Shown in pieces: positions 15,169 through 24,128 of a stretch of DNA of 32,720 nucleotides. The position numbers and the translations under genes were made by a program. The stretch is from Candidatus Poribacteria bacterium (GTDB taxonomy: Bacteria; Poribacteria; WGA-4E; WGA-3G): contig JAPPNJ010000033.1 of NCBI GenBank assembly GCA_028818705.1, forward strand, positions 1 to 32,720, written 5' to 3'. Every line of letters begins with the position of its first letter. Position 1 is the stretch's first letter. Under the pieces are notes generated by a model, which saw only the letters and a program-made list of their open reading frames with translations, did no database searches and was not told where the DNA came from.

Positions 15169-17889
15169 ATGGTACAAAGCGACGCTGAACTCATTCAACA
15201 AATATTACAGGGAAATCAGGACGCATTCGGTCCGTTAGTTAGGAAGCATCAGAAAGGAGTGCACGCGCTTGTATGGCGGAAGATTGGTGATTTTCACATT
15301 GCACAAGAGATTACACAAGACGCATTTCTAAAAGCCTACGACAAACTTGGAACATTAAAAAATCACAAGCAATTCCCGGGTTGGCTTTATGTGATTGCTG
15401 CGAATTTGAGTCGGGACTGGCTCCGAAAGCGTGCTGTACCGGAACAATCTTTGGAGGAAACCGATACGAGTGAGGTGGATCAAGTGTCATATTCTCGACA
15501 TATAGAAGAAACACGGGAAGCGGATGCCGATGAAACGCGGCGCGAAGTTGTCAAAAAACTACTCGAGAAACTACCAGAAAGTGAGCGGACAGTAATGACG
15601 CTTCATTACCTCGGTGAGATGACGATCAAAGCCATCAGCGAGTTTCTCGGTGTCTCCCAGAATACCATCAAAAGCCGACTCAGCCGCGCACGCAATCGCC
15701 TGAGACAAGAAGAAGATGTCATTCAACTTAATGTTGGGAGCTTCCAACTCCCGGATCAGATAGCAGAAAACATCATGCGCGAAGTCGCGCGTAAACCCCC
15801 AATTTCAACTTCTGCGAGTAAACCGGCCGCACCGTTAGCACTTTCTGCTGCCTCTGCTGTCTTGATTTTCCTACTGATGGGTGTTAGCACACAGTATCTT
15901 TCTCGTTTCCAGAAGCCTTACAACTTGGATGCCGTCTCGGAACCGACGGTTGAGATTATTGATGCGGTTTTCGTTTTAGATTCACCCGCGAAACCTGCGA
16001 TTCAGCATCAGCCGGGGAGCTCAAGTATTACGGGTAAAGGTATAGGGGCGGGTCAGAACTCCAACACATCGCATTTTGCTCCAGTCCCAGTTGACAGAGA
16101 GGAGATTTCAACGCCTAAACCGCAGTGGGTTCAGACAGGCGGGCCCGAAGGCGGTGGTGTGCAGAATCTGTTTATGGCATCTAACGGCGATCTTTACGCC
16201 GTAGCAGATACAGAGATCTATAGGGCAACGGACGACGGAAGCGCATGGCACCGTGTTAACAATAATATTCCCATCCAGGGATCGTGGCACATGACAGAAC
16301 AGAATAATACCCTTTACGCCATCTCTGATACACAAGTGCTCACATCCCTCGATAGAGGCAAGACCTGGGATGTGCTGGGAACGCGCCCAGAAGGGCAATT
16401 GATTGGGACCATCATGACGGATGAGGCATTTTACTTGGGGCTTATTAATGGTGTATTCTGTTCCCCCAATGCCGGTAGATCGTGGATACCTCTGAACGAC
16501 AGAGACTTAGAAAATAAGCAGATTCGTGCAATCACTGCTATTGGGAACACTGTATTTGTTGGCACTGACTCTGGGCTCTATCGACGCTGGTTAGAAGGTT
16601 GGGAACGTTTATCAGTTGGCACTGTTGAGAATATTAGAGCATTAGCAAGTACTAAAAATCAACTGTATGTTGCTGTAGGAGACGAGGCACAGAGTCAGAC
16701 CACTTCGATGTCCTTCAAAGCAATGTCAATGCAAGTGGTAGACGAGTTATCTCTGTCCCTTTATCGGTCAGCGGATTTAGGAGATTCGTGGCAGTCATTA
16801 GACTTTATGAAGATAGATTCCTCAGACGAATATGGATATGACTTTAACATGGGACCCATCGGTTCAGAAACAGAAAAAACTTCGGACATCATAATGATAG
16901 CCTCAGAAAAGAATCTTCTGATCGTAGATAGGGCAAATACTTATTACTCAAATGATTCAGGTGAAACTTGGGCAAATACTCCGAACATCGGAGACATCTC
17001 CACGCTTGCGTCTTTGGATGCGAATACTTTTTACAAGAGTGGGATGTATGGAATCTATCGTACGACCGATGCAGGCAAAACATGGCACCCATCTAACACG
17101 GGTTTGGTAAAGACAAATGTGTTAAATTTGGTTTCTGTGGATAATGTGCTCTACGCAAACATTGAAGGAACGCTTGTCTCTTCATCTGATGGTGGTGAAT
17201 CGTGGGTCGATGTTTCGGGTGGAATTGACAACTCCACGAGTATTGTGAAATTCGAGGATGTAGTTTACACCAGAGGTGCCAAAGAAATATCGCCTCAACT
17301 TTTCCGTCTATCTGCCGAGGACAATACATTACTCCCTGTCCCAGGAATGCCAGTTTTAAAGATAGCAGACTATAACGAGTTGACGAAAAAAGTAGATACA
17401 TCAAGTGAAGATTACAGCGAAATCACTGAGGAAAATTTGGTTAAACTTTTGCAGTCGTTTTTTGGAAGCTTTGCTGTCAGCGATTCTACTTACTATATGG
17501 AATTTAGACAAAAACTCTTCAGATGGAAACCCGGCACAACTGAATGGTATGATACTGGATTGGTAGATGAAGGTAAGGCTCTCTATTCTTCTCATAAGCT
17601 TAACTTTTTCAAGCTCGCTGTTTTAGGGAGAACTATCTATGTCGGGAAACAAGATGGACATCTCCTCCAATCCTTTGACGAGGGTGATACTTGGAACGAT
17701 GTTACCGCGGATATCCCGTTTTCTGTTACCGCCTTCAACGCGATCACCTTCGCTGGATCAACCGTTTATGTGGCGACCGATAAGGGGGTTGCATATTCGT
17801 ATGACGGAACACACTGGCACGCAATAACAGATGGGGAAGGTTCGCCACTTATCATAGACAAACTCGCTGTGGACGGGACGACAGTGTAG
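15169..17889 (+). CDS. ECF sigma factor fused to TM anchor and Asp-box beta-propeller (interrupted by amber)
   Basis: 906 residues to the first stop. Residues 1-90 form sigma-2 (HIAQEITQDAFLKAYDKL, GWLYVIAANLSRDWLRKR). Residues 125-180 form sigma-4 (MTIKAISEFLGVSQNTIKSR). A linker leads to one TM helix (about 222-243), then a low-complexity stretch and, from about 320, a BNR/sortilin-like propeller with repeated Asp boxes: TDDGSAW, LDRGKTW, PNAGRSW, ADLGDSW, NDSGETW, TDAGKTW, SDGGESW, FDEGDTW. The topology implies a cytoplasmic sigma domain tethered to an outward-facing sensor. GGAGGG lies 8 bases before the ATG. TAG at 17887-17889 stops the frame, but the same frame stays open and propeller-like to 18060. 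No separate anti-sigma gene is present. The sensing role is inference. Confidence 0.88.
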   Translation: MVQSDAELIQQILQGNQDAFGPLVRKHQKGVHALVWRKIGDFHIAQEITQDAFLKAYDKLGTLKNHKQFPGWLYVIAANLSRDWLRKRAVPEQSLEETDTSEVDQVSYSRHIEETREADADETRREVVKKLLEKLPESERTVMTLHYLGEMTIKAISEFLGVSQNTIKSRLSRARNRLRQEEDVIQLNVGSFQLPDQIAENIMREVARKPPISTSASKPAAPLALSAASAVLIFLLMGVSTQYLSRFQKPYNLDAVSEPTVEIIDAVFVLDSPAKPAIQHQPGSSSITGKGIGAGQNSNTSHFAPVPVDREEISTPKPQWVQTGGPEGGGVQNLFMASNGDLYAVADTEIYRATDDGSAWHRVNNNIPIQGSWHMTEQNNTLYAISDTQVLTSLDRGKTWDVLGTRPEGQLIGTIMTDEAFYLGLINGVFCSPNAGRSWIPLNDRDLENKQIRAITAIGNTVFVGTDSGLYRRWLEGWERLSVGTVENIRALASTKNQLYVAVGDEAQSQTTSMSFKAMSMQVVDELSLSLYRSADLGDSWQSLDFMKIDSSDEYGYDFNMGPIGSETEKTSDIIMIASEKNLLIVDRANTYYSNDSGETWANTPNIGDISTLASLDANTFYKSGMYGIYRTTDAGKTWHPSNTGLVKTNVLNLVSVDNVLYANIEGTLVSSSDGGESWVDVSGGIDNSTSIVKFEDVVYTRGAKEISPQLFRLSAEDNTLLPVPGMPVLKIADYNELTKKVDTSSEDYSEITEENLVKLLQSFFGSFAVSDSTYYMEFRQKLFRWKPGTTEWYDTGLVDEGKALYSSHKLNFFKLAVLGRTIYVGKQDGHLLQSFDEGDTWNDVTADIPFSVTAFNAITFAGSTVYVATDKGVAYSYDGTHWHAITDGEGSPLIIDKLAVDGTTV

Positions 17890-18060
17890 GGCACAAGCAA
17901 TCAACAGGTGTATCAATTGAAAGAAAACTCTGGTATATGGAAACAGGTTACACCGGAGATACCCGTCCCTATTACCTCTCTCGCTGTTGATAGCAATGTG
18001 CTTTATGTTGGTACTATGGGCAGCGGTGTGCTACGTTTTAGACTTGAAGAGTCGCCTTAG
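17890..18060 (+). pseudogene. in-frame C-terminal tail of the sigma-propeller protein beyond the amber codon
   Basis: Directly after TAG 17887-17889 the same frame reads GTSNQQVYQLKENSGIWKQV, then PITSLAVDSNVLYVGTMGSG and VLRFRLEESP, ending at TAG 18058-18060. This is the final propeller blade: LAVDSNVLYVGT repeats the pattern LAVDGTTV found just before the amber. A Tyr (TAT or TAC) at codon 907 would restore a 963-residue protein. A recent nonsense mutation, a sequencing error or readthrough could each explain it. Confidence 0.8.
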
Positions 18061-18143
18061 TTCAATTACAATTGCCTGCTAATTTTTCAGCGGTTAGTCC
18101 CCAATAAAGATAAGACAAATTTTGCCGCCAGTTGGAAGGTCGG

Positions 18144-20615
18144 TTATCTATGTAGATTGCAGAGGGCCTTTGGTTCCTGTCCTTCAATAAAAGGTTCCGT
18201 GCTAATGTTTTCCTTGGGACACCCCGTCCTTTTGAGACGCCCACTCTTTTTATCAATGTCCCTGAAAATAATGCCCTCAGGCACCGGAAATTCTCTATTG
18301 GGTCCTCGTGCTGCATTAATTACGAATTCCGCCCAGATTGGCAATGCCGCTTTAGCACCTTCTTGATTGTAATTCCGGCGACTCGACCGATTTTTATCAA
18401 ATCCGACCCAAACCCCGACGACCAGATCCGCGGTATAGCCGACGAACCATGCATCCACGTTTTCATTAGTCGTCCCGGTCTTACCTGCTGCAGGACGGGT
18501 AAGACCCATACGTTTTGCGCGTCTACCGGTTCCATTTTCAATTACATTCTCTAAACATGAAGTAATCTGGTACGCTACTTTTTCATCCAAGACACGGGTC
18601 CGATCGACCTGATGGTCTTCAGATGGGTAAATTACCGTCCCGCTTGTGTCGAGGATATACTGAATATGCGCGGGTTTCGTCCGAATCCCACCGTTTGCAA
18701 AGATTCCGTACGCCGATGTCAATTCAAGCACGGTCATGCCAGAGGCACCTAAAGAAAGCGCAGGTTTTGGATCCATGGGACTTTTAACCCCCATACGTTT
18801 CGTTAAATCTACGACGCGATTTATACCCTCCCATATACCGTTATCCCCTATGGGGGGCTCCAGCATCACTTTCGCTGTAGGTACATTAATGGATCTCGTG
18901 AGTACATCGCGCATATTAACACGACCTCTAAACATTTCACTATAGTTTCGGGGATACCACTTCGGCTGCCCAGGGAAAGGGACAATGCCCCATCTCTCAT
19001 CAACGATAACAGTTGCAGGTGTTAAGATTGACGGATTCTCTAACAGAGAGGCGAAGACAATCGGTTTAAAGGCAGAACCGGGCTGTCGCCTTGCATTTCC
19101 AATAGCGCGATTGTAAAAATTAATTTTCGTCTCCGTGATATTGTAATCGCGCCCACCTACCATCGCTTTAACCTGTCCAGTCTTGGGCTCATACGCAATA
19201 AGCGAAGCTTGCAGATAACTATCAATCGGATCTATACCATGTGGGTTTCGCTTATTGGCATCGTAATCGGGTAGATGCCTACCGTATGTCTTATCCATCA
19301 GGCGTAGATGCTCGGCAACAGCTTTTTCAGCGACGGCTTGCATAGACATGTCTATTGTTGTGTAAACCTTTAAGCCTCCACTATATAATTTCTCTTGAAG
19401 CTCGGGAAGCCGAACGAGTTCCTCACGGATATATTCGAGAAAATGTCCTGCCTCCTTTGCGGTGACCCTTGCCTGGCTGTCGTGAAGTTTCTGCGGTAGA
19501 AGCGGAGCATTGCGACTTACAAGCCAGTCAGATGCTGGAATATATCCCTCTGCCAGCATCCTATCCAACACTATACTACGCCGACTCTTGGCATTATCAG
19601 GATTGGAAAAAGGCGAGAAAGCAAAAGGACCCTTTGGGAGAGCTGCGAGCAAAGCGCATTCGTGATAGTCAAGTTCGGACACCTGCTTTCCAAAATATCC
19701 CAGCGCTGCTTGCTGGACACCGTGCAAGGTCTTACCACCATATCTGGACCGACCTAAGTCGACATGATTCAAATAACGCTCTAAGATTTCATCTTTAGAG
19801 AAAACCTTTTCAATTCTCACTGCGAGGAGTATCTCTCTGGCTTTCCGCCCGAGATCCCTGACGGATCTCTGATCAAATAGGTAAATATTTCTCGCTAACT
19901 GTTGCGTTAATGTACTTGTCCCAGCCAATCGGCTGCCGTTTATTACAGTATTTTTCACTGCTCCAACAAGACGTATGATGTCAATTCCCCAGTGGCTGGA
20001 AAAACGATGATCCTCAATGGCAATGAACGCGTCTGTCAATTTCGTAGGCATTTGGAGTAGTGGAATTAAGCGTCGCGTGGAGCCTTCACTGTCAGCAAAG
20101 TCGGCTATCTTCTCCGGTTCAAGGTAGAAATTCTGACGGACGGTATCATCTTCACCGCGAATCGCTATGATTCTTCCGTCGCTCACTGAAATTTGAACAC
20201 GCCCTGCTTCGGTATCAAGGTACGGATATTCAAAGTTCCGTAGATGGATACGTACGATGCGATTTCCTCTGTCATCCAATGTTTCAGCATACTCTCCGGG
20301 TTCACTCAATCTCGGAATAATTTCGGCAACCTTTTTATACTTCAAGCGTTTCAATTTATCACGCAGAAATTCAATTTTATCCGATTTTTGCACCTGGCAG
20401 ACCGAGGAATAGACCTCCAGATGTTGCCGCCATGTTTCGGGGTCAACACTATATTCAAGTCGATTCAGATCTATGTCGCGGACATCTTCCCAACAGGCAA
20501 GGAGAATGCCACCTGCAAATCCGATTCCGGCGAAAACTGCTATAAATACGAGAAGACATACCACCCAAAACAGGCTTAGGACTGCTTGAAAACAGTGATA
20601 TAAAAATCGAAACAT
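18144..20615 (-). CDS. class A penicillin-binding protein (PBP1A-like)
   Basis: 823 residues. The bifunctional enzyme polymerises glycan strands and cross-links peptides at the inner-membrane periplasmic face. A TM anchor (about 10-32) precedes the GT51 transglycosylase domain with the catalytic-Glu motif FIAIEDHRFSSHWGID and GTSTLTQQLARNIYL. The transpeptidase domain has SxxK in PGSAFKP, SxN in TRSINVPTAK and KTG in AAGKTGTTNENVDAW. A short tail holds Cys pairs (GCPKEN ... LCNLHR). AGGTGG lies 9 bases before the ATG. It is convergent with the sigma-propeller gene, and the 83 bases between them hold no convincing terminator. The redoxin gene lies 58 bases upstream and may be cotranscribed. 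Confidence 0.95.
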   Translation of the reverse strand: MFRFLYHCFQAVLSLFWVVCLLVFIAVFAGIGFAGGILLACWEDVRDIDLNRLEYSVDPETWRQHLEVYSSVCQVQKSDKIEFLRDKLKRLKYKKVAEIIPRLSEPGEYAETLDDRGNRIVRIHLRNFEYPYLDTEAGRVQISVSDGRIIAIRGEDDTVRQNFYLEPEKIADFADSEGSTRRLIPLLQMPTKLTDAFIAIEDHRFSSHWGIDIIRLVGAVKNTVINGSRLAGTSTLTQQLARNIYLFDQRSVRDLGRKAREILLAVRIEKVFSKDEILERYLNHVDLGRSRYGGKTLHGVQQAALGYFGKQVSELDYHECALLAALPKGPFAFSPFSNPDNAKSRRSIVLDRMLAEGYIPASDWLVSRNAPLLPQKLHDSQARVTAKEAGHFLEYIREELVRLPELQEKLYSGGLKVYTTIDMSMQAVAEKAVAEHLRLMDKTYGRHLPDYDANKRNPHGIDPIDSYLQASLIAYEPKTGQVKAMVGGRDYNITETKINFYNRAIGNARRQPGSAFKPIVFASLLENPSILTPATVIVDERWGIVPFPGQPKWYPRNYSEMFRGRVNMRDVLTRSINVPTAKVMLEPPIGDNGIWEGINRVVDLTKRMGVKSPMDPKPALSLGASGMTVLELTSAYGIFANGGIRTKPAHIQYILDTSGTVIYPSEDHQVDRTRVLDEKVAYQITSCLENVIENGTGRRAKRMGLTRPAAGKTGTTNENVDAWFVGYTADLVVGVWVGFDKNRSSRRNYNQEGAKAALPIWAEFVINAARGPNREFPVPEGIIFRDIDKKSGRLKRTGCPKENISTEPFIEGQEPKALCNLHR

Positions 20616-20673
20616 TATGTTTTTCCACCTCCGCGGTGACGGTCAATAGCGAACTGAGACCACAGACAAAAAC

Positions 20674-21369
20674 TCATGGCGTTCTATCTACACTGGCTTT
20701 TCGCACTCGCTTAATCGTACAGCCTATTGCTCTTGTCTTTTTGGATTCCTTAGGAATATCCTTTCCGGTAATCACCAAATCTAAGGCGTTTTGGAGATAG
20801 TGCTTTGTAGGTTCTTTGGGACTGTTGTCAATTGCGCCAGCATAGCGGAGCATGCGTTCGGCATCAAACAGAAAGACTTCTGGTGTTCTTCTCGCCCCAA
20901 AATAGTCAGCAATGTTATTTTCTGGATCTTTTAGTACAGGAAACTCAAAGCCGTGCTTCTCGCTGTACGCCACAATCTCGTCAATGTCCTCTTGTTTATT
21001 TGAATTGATACCGATAAATTGTACATCTTTTTCGCTATAAGTCCTAACTAAAGCGACAATACGTTCTACATAGTCTGTCGCTATCGGACATTGGGTGGCA
21101 AGAAACAGAACGACAGTAGCAGGCTTTTCTTTGCTCAATTCATACAAAGCGTAAGGTGTGCCAGTGGCATCTTTGAGCGTAAAATTGTTGACGACAGCAT
21201 CAAGTTTTACTTTCTCTGTCTTCCTTTGCGCCAACCCCGAATTCACAATTCCGAGAAACAGAGTGATTATAGCGCATAAGCGATAGAAGACAGTAAAGTT
21301 CGGAGCGCACTTTTCGACGGTAAGATGTTTATGCATAAAAAAAGATGTAAAAAGCGTTTGACTTCGCAT
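20674..21369 (-). CDS. exported thioredoxin-fold redoxin (AhpC/TSA-like)
   Basis: 231 residues. A hydrophobic segment at about 30-47 ending SGLAQ suggests export with an unusually long N-region. A start at Met12 would shorten that region but has no ribosome-binding site. The redoxin fold follows: VVNNFTLKDATGTPYALYEL, the active-site region FLATQCPIATDYVERI with a single Cys94 rather than CxxC, cis-Pro region GARRTPEVFLFD, and a conserved late Cys217 in AIGCTIKRV. The single peroxidatic-type Cys plus a distal Cys matches periplasmic redoxin-domain proteins of unknown partner. It precedes the PBP1A gene on the same strand. Confidence 0.8.
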   Translation of the reverse strand: MRSQTLFTSFFMHKHLTVEKCAPNFTVFYRLCAIITLFLGIVNSGLAQRKTEKVKLDAVVNNFTLKDATGTPYALYELSKEKPATVVLFLATQCPIATDYVERIVALVRTYSEKDVQFIGINSNKQEDIDEIVAYSEKHGFEFPVLKDPENNIADYFGARRTPEVFLFDAERMLRYAGAIDNSPKEPTKHYLQNALDLVITGKDIPKESKKTRAIGCTIKRVRKASVDRTP

Positions 21370-21476
21370 TTCTAAATTTTTCCCTTAATTAAGACGTTAA
21401 TAGCATTATTCGGTTTCAATTTTATGGAAACCGATTTGAGTATATTGACGTAGAATATAAAAAGATTGCTTTTTTG

Positions 21477-21505
21477 TTGCATTCTTAACCTGCATATAGT
21501 ATAAT
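21477..21505 (+). promoter_or_regulatory. sigma-70 promoter of lexA
   Basis: TTGCAT (21477-21482), 17 bases, TATAAT (21500-21505), with lexA starting 39 bases later. A short palindrome GTATA-A-TATAC (21499-21509) overlaps the -10 box. I find neither the CTGT-N8-ACAG nor the CGAAC-N4-GTTC type LexA box here. Confidence 0.65.
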
Positions 21506-21508
21506 ATA
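21494..21508. promoter_or_regulatory. candidate LexA operator at the lexA promoter
   Basis: ATATAGTATAATATA overlaps the -10 box and shares 13 of 15 positions with the uvrB leader site at 7455-7469. LexA commonly represses its own gene and uvrB, so a shared word at both is a candidate operator. Low sequence complexity limits confidence. Confidence 0.3.
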
Positions 21509-21544
21509 CATATATAAACTAACGCTTATTATGAGAGGTTACCC

Positions 21545-22210
21545 ATGGCAAAGAACCTGACGAATAGGCAGCGCGAGATTTTTAATTACATCCAGAGGTG
21601 TATTAAAAACGGTTATCCGCCGACGATTCGCGAGATTGGCAGCCAATTTGGCTTCTCTGAAAAGGCGGCGCACGATCATCTCAACGCGCTCGAAAAGAAA
21701 AAGTACATTGAACGGGCAGAGGGCAAACCGCGTGCGATTTCCATTTTGAAGGAAGCACAACCGAAGATTGCGACCAGTAAATGGCTCGAAGACCAGAGTG
21801 CGAATCCGGTTCTGGCAGAAACAGAACGGGATATTATAGAAATTCCGATCTTCGGACGTGTAGCGGCAGGAACTCCGCTCCTCGCATCACAGAATATTGA
21901 AGGTACACTCCCTATCCCAACCCGTATGGTACATAACTACGAATGTTTCGCTCTACGAATTATCGGTTCCAGTATGATCGGGGTCGGCATCTTAGAAGGT
22001 GATTATGTCATTGTTAAAAGGCAGTCAGATGCTGATCCAGGCGATATTGTTGTCGCTATGGTTGAAGACGAAGCAACGGTAAAACGCTTCTTCATTGATG
22101 GCGACCAAGTGCGGTTACAACCCGAAAATCCTGCCATTGAACCGAGCATTTTCAAGATTAATGAGGTGACGATACTCGGTAAAGTTATAGGTATCCACCG
22201 CGAAATGTAG
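21545..22210 (+). CDS. lexA: LexA, SOS response repressor / self-cleaving peptidase
   Basis: 221 residues. An N-terminal winged helix (PTIREIGSQFGFS, then KAAHDHLNALEKKKYIER) is joined by a linker to the S24 domain. The autocleavage site is Ala108-Gly109 in GRVAAGTP. The catalytic pair is Ser143 (IGSSMIG, where many LexA proteins have GDSMI) and Lys180 (DEATVKRF). Dimers repress SOS genes until RecA-DNA filaments trigger self-cleavage. GAGAGG lies 7 bases before the ATG. The gene is monocistronic with its own promoter and terminator, and uvrB in this window is a plausible target. Confidence 0.96.
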   Translation: MAKNLTNRQREIFNYIQRCIKNGYPPTIREIGSQFGFSEKAAHDHLNALEKKKYIERAEGKPRAISILKEAQPKIATSKWLEDQSANPVLAETERDIIEIPIFGRVAAGTPLLASQNIEGTLPIPTRMVHNYECFALRIIGSSMIGVGILEGDYVIVKRQSDADPGDIVVAMVEDEATVKRFFIDGDQVRLQPENPAIEPSIFKINEVTILGKVIGIHREM

Positions 22211-22241
22211 TGATGGATTTTTAGTTTTACAGTTTCAATTG

Positions 22242-22276
22242 ATGGGCAGCAGGAAATGTCTGCCCATTTCTATTTT
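22242..22276 (+). terminator. lexA terminator
   Basis: The 8-bp arms ATGGGCAG (22242-22249) and CTGCCCAT (22260-22267) form a hairpin with a 10-nt loop, followed by TTCTATTTTA. It sits between the convergent lexA and HAD stop codons. The minus-strand side has no T-tract. Confidence 0.65.
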
Positions 22277-23024
22277 ATCTTGAATCCAAAAAATCAGTCA
22301 ATTCATGGAGATGTGAGAGTTGAACATCAACCATGGACGGATCTGGACATGCTTTTTTTTCATCGCCGACCAGCCATGCAGTCCACATACCTGCGTTTTT
22401 TCCACCAACCATATCGGCGGCGTAACTATCACCAACATAAATGGCTTGATCAGGTGCTATATTTAATTGGGACAAAGCTTCCTCAAAAATACGGGCATCC
22501 GGCTTCGCTATACCGAACACGGTAGAATCTATAACCGCCCCAAACAATGGTGAAAGCTTATATTCATCGCACCAACCACGTGTATTCCCAAAGTTATTGC
22601 TAATTACAGCAAGCCGATAGGGACCGTGAAGCGTTTCAAGCCACCGTCGATTTTCGGCAAGAGTTTTGGCAACGCCCCGACAGAACCACTCGACATACTC
22701 ATCTTTCATCTTCCCGCGCAATCCCAAGCGTTTGTAAATTCCTGCGGCAATCGCATCGGCGGTATCTCGTAATGAACAACGCGCAGCATGCTCTGAAGCG
22801 ACCGCCCCAATTGGTAGCATCGAACCATCTTGATAAGACCAATTATGAGAAGAATCTCCGAGTGCGAACTCTGTTACTGTTGCTCTATCTGCTTCATCGA
22901 ATGCCTGGCGCGTAATTTCCGGATGTCGCTCGCGGATAAACTGATACGTCCGCTCCAACCAGTGGATGCCGTTTCCGTCTAAAGTCCCACCGAAATCAAA
23001 TACTAATGCGCGGATGTTCTTCAT
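22275..23024 (-). CDS. HAD-superfamily hydrolase
   Basis: 249 residues. Motif I is VFDFGGTLDGNG: the nucleophile Asp10 is present but the usual +2 Asp is Gly, as in many DFGG-type HAD proteins. An alpha-helical cap (about 20-110) follows. Motif II is AVISNN, motif III Lys lies in GIAKPDARIFEEAL and motif IV in IYVGDSYAADMVGGKNAG. It is probably a small-molecule phosphatase or dehalogenase-type enzyme, and the substrate is unknown. It begins 30 bases after the GT9 gene and is the last cistron of the PHP-GT9-HAD run. Confidence 0.88.
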   Translation of the reverse strand: MKNIRALVFDFGGTLDGNGIHWLERTYQFIRERHPEITRQAFDEADRATVTEFALGDSSHNWSYQDGSMLPIGAVASEHAARCSLRDTADAIAAGIYKRLGLRGKMKDEYVEWFCRGVAKTLAENRRWLETLHGPYRLAVISNNFGNTRGWCDEYKLSPLFGAVIDSTVFGIAKPDARIFEEALSQLNIAPDQAIYVGDSYAADMVGGKNAGMWTAWLVGDEKKACPDPSMVDVQLSHLHELTDFLDSR

Positions 23025-23054
23025 TTACTTTCCTTTTCTTACCAAGTGTAATGT

Positions 23055-24083
23055 TTAAGCAATACAAGCCCCCTGACGCAAGCTACTTTCTAATGCGCTG
23101 ACGACTTCAGTTGCGCCAATTTCCTTCATGCAAAGGTGAGGTGCATCCTGTCGATGACAGGTCTGTTTGTAACACGGACGACAGGAGACAGGTTTTTCAA
23201 CAACGGTATGCCCTGTTCCGTAGGGTTCATGACGCACTGGATTCGTTGGACCGAAAAGTGCCACTGTTGGGGTGCCGACTGCTGCTGCAATGTGCATCGG
23301 ACCGCTATCACAGGTTAGGCACACATCACATTTTTCCAACAACGCGCCAAGCTGCAGAATATCTGTTTTTCCGACGAGATTAATAGCCGATAGCGAAGTA
23401 GGCAACGCTTTTGCGAGTTCTTGCTCTGTGGACGAACCGGTTAACACAATTTTGATTTTCGGTGTAAGATAGGCAATACGTTGGATAACATCGGCGAAAT
23501 TTAGGATGTCCCACTGTTTTGTTGTCCATGTTGTGCCTAAATTGAGAGCGATAATCCGGTCGTGGGGCAGGACACCTTCAGTACGTAAGAGGTGTTCGAT
23601 AAACTGACGATCAGCATCAGTATGCCAAAATTCCAAAAAAGAGGAAACAGTATCAATGTTGAGCAGCTGCAGGACCCGCAGATACCGATGGACCTCATGT
23701 ATCTCTGTGTTATCTTCACAAGATAACGTTAGGAGCATCCCACGCCCACCGACCTTTGTCCCGATGCGTCTTGGCACACGTGCGAGGAAAGGTAGGAGTG
23801 CGTTCCGAAATGAGGTGGGATGCAATATAACAGCAATGTCAAATTTTTTATCGCGTATCTGATGAACTAAATTTTTAAGGGATCGATAGGGTCCTTCTGT
23901 CTTGTTATCGACGATGCAAGTGTCAACATAAGGATGCGTTTGCATTAAATCTGCCACGCGAGGACGCAACAGCAGTGTCAAATCGGACTTAGGATACGTA
24001 CGCTTCAAAGCACGCAAGGCAGGTGTCATCATCACCATATCGCCGATCCAAGCTCCTGTTTGGCATACCAGAATATTATGCAT
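23055..24083 (-). CDS. glycosyltransferase family 9 (heptosyltransferase-like)
   Basis: 342 residues with the GT9/WaaF-like layout. The N-terminal Rossmann domain starts ILVCQTGAWIGDMVMMTPAL. The second domain carries ALNLGTTWTTKQW, LVGKTDILQLGALLEKCDV and the donor-binding block DSGPMHIAAAVGTPTVALFG with PVRHEPYG. The Cys-rich end (SCRPCYKQTC ... LCMKEI) matches WaaF-type proteins. These add heptose from an ADP-heptose donor to lipopolysaccharide core or related glycans on the cytoplasmic side of the inner membrane. AGGT lies 7 bases before the ATG. The GAWIGD stretch replaces the more usual GxxGD. The precise sugar is uncertain. Confidence 0.9.
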   Translation of the reverse strand: MHNILVCQTGAWIGDMVMMTPALRALKRTYPKSDLTLLLRPRVADLMQTHPYVDTCIVDNKTEGPYRSLKNLVHQIRDKKFDIAVILHPTSFRNALLPFLARVPRRIGTKVGGRGMLLTLSCEDNTEIHEVHRYLRVLQLLNIDTVSSFLEFWHTDADRQFIEHLLRTEGVLPHDRIIALNLGTTWTTKQWDILNFADVIQRIAYLTPKIKIVLTGSSTEQELAKALPTSLSAINLVGKTDILQLGALLEKCDVCLTCDSGPMHIAAAVGTPTVALFGPTNPVRHEPYGTGHTVVEKPVSCRPCYKQTCHRQDAPHLCMKEIGATEVVSALESSLRQGACIA

Positions 24084-24128
24084 TCAGAATACCTGTGAAA
24101 GAGCGAGAAGACACGCCAAGATGTTGGC

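Noticed and set aside
18061..18143. CAATT-AC-AATTG palindrome as a terminator between the sigma-propeller and PBP genes
   Set aside because: Five AT-rich pairs, a 2-nt loop and no proper T-tract.
22275..23024. HAD protein as catalytically dead because motif I lacks the second Asp
   Set aside because: DFGG-type motif I is common among HAD proteins otherwise treated as active, so the missing residue alone does not support inactivity.
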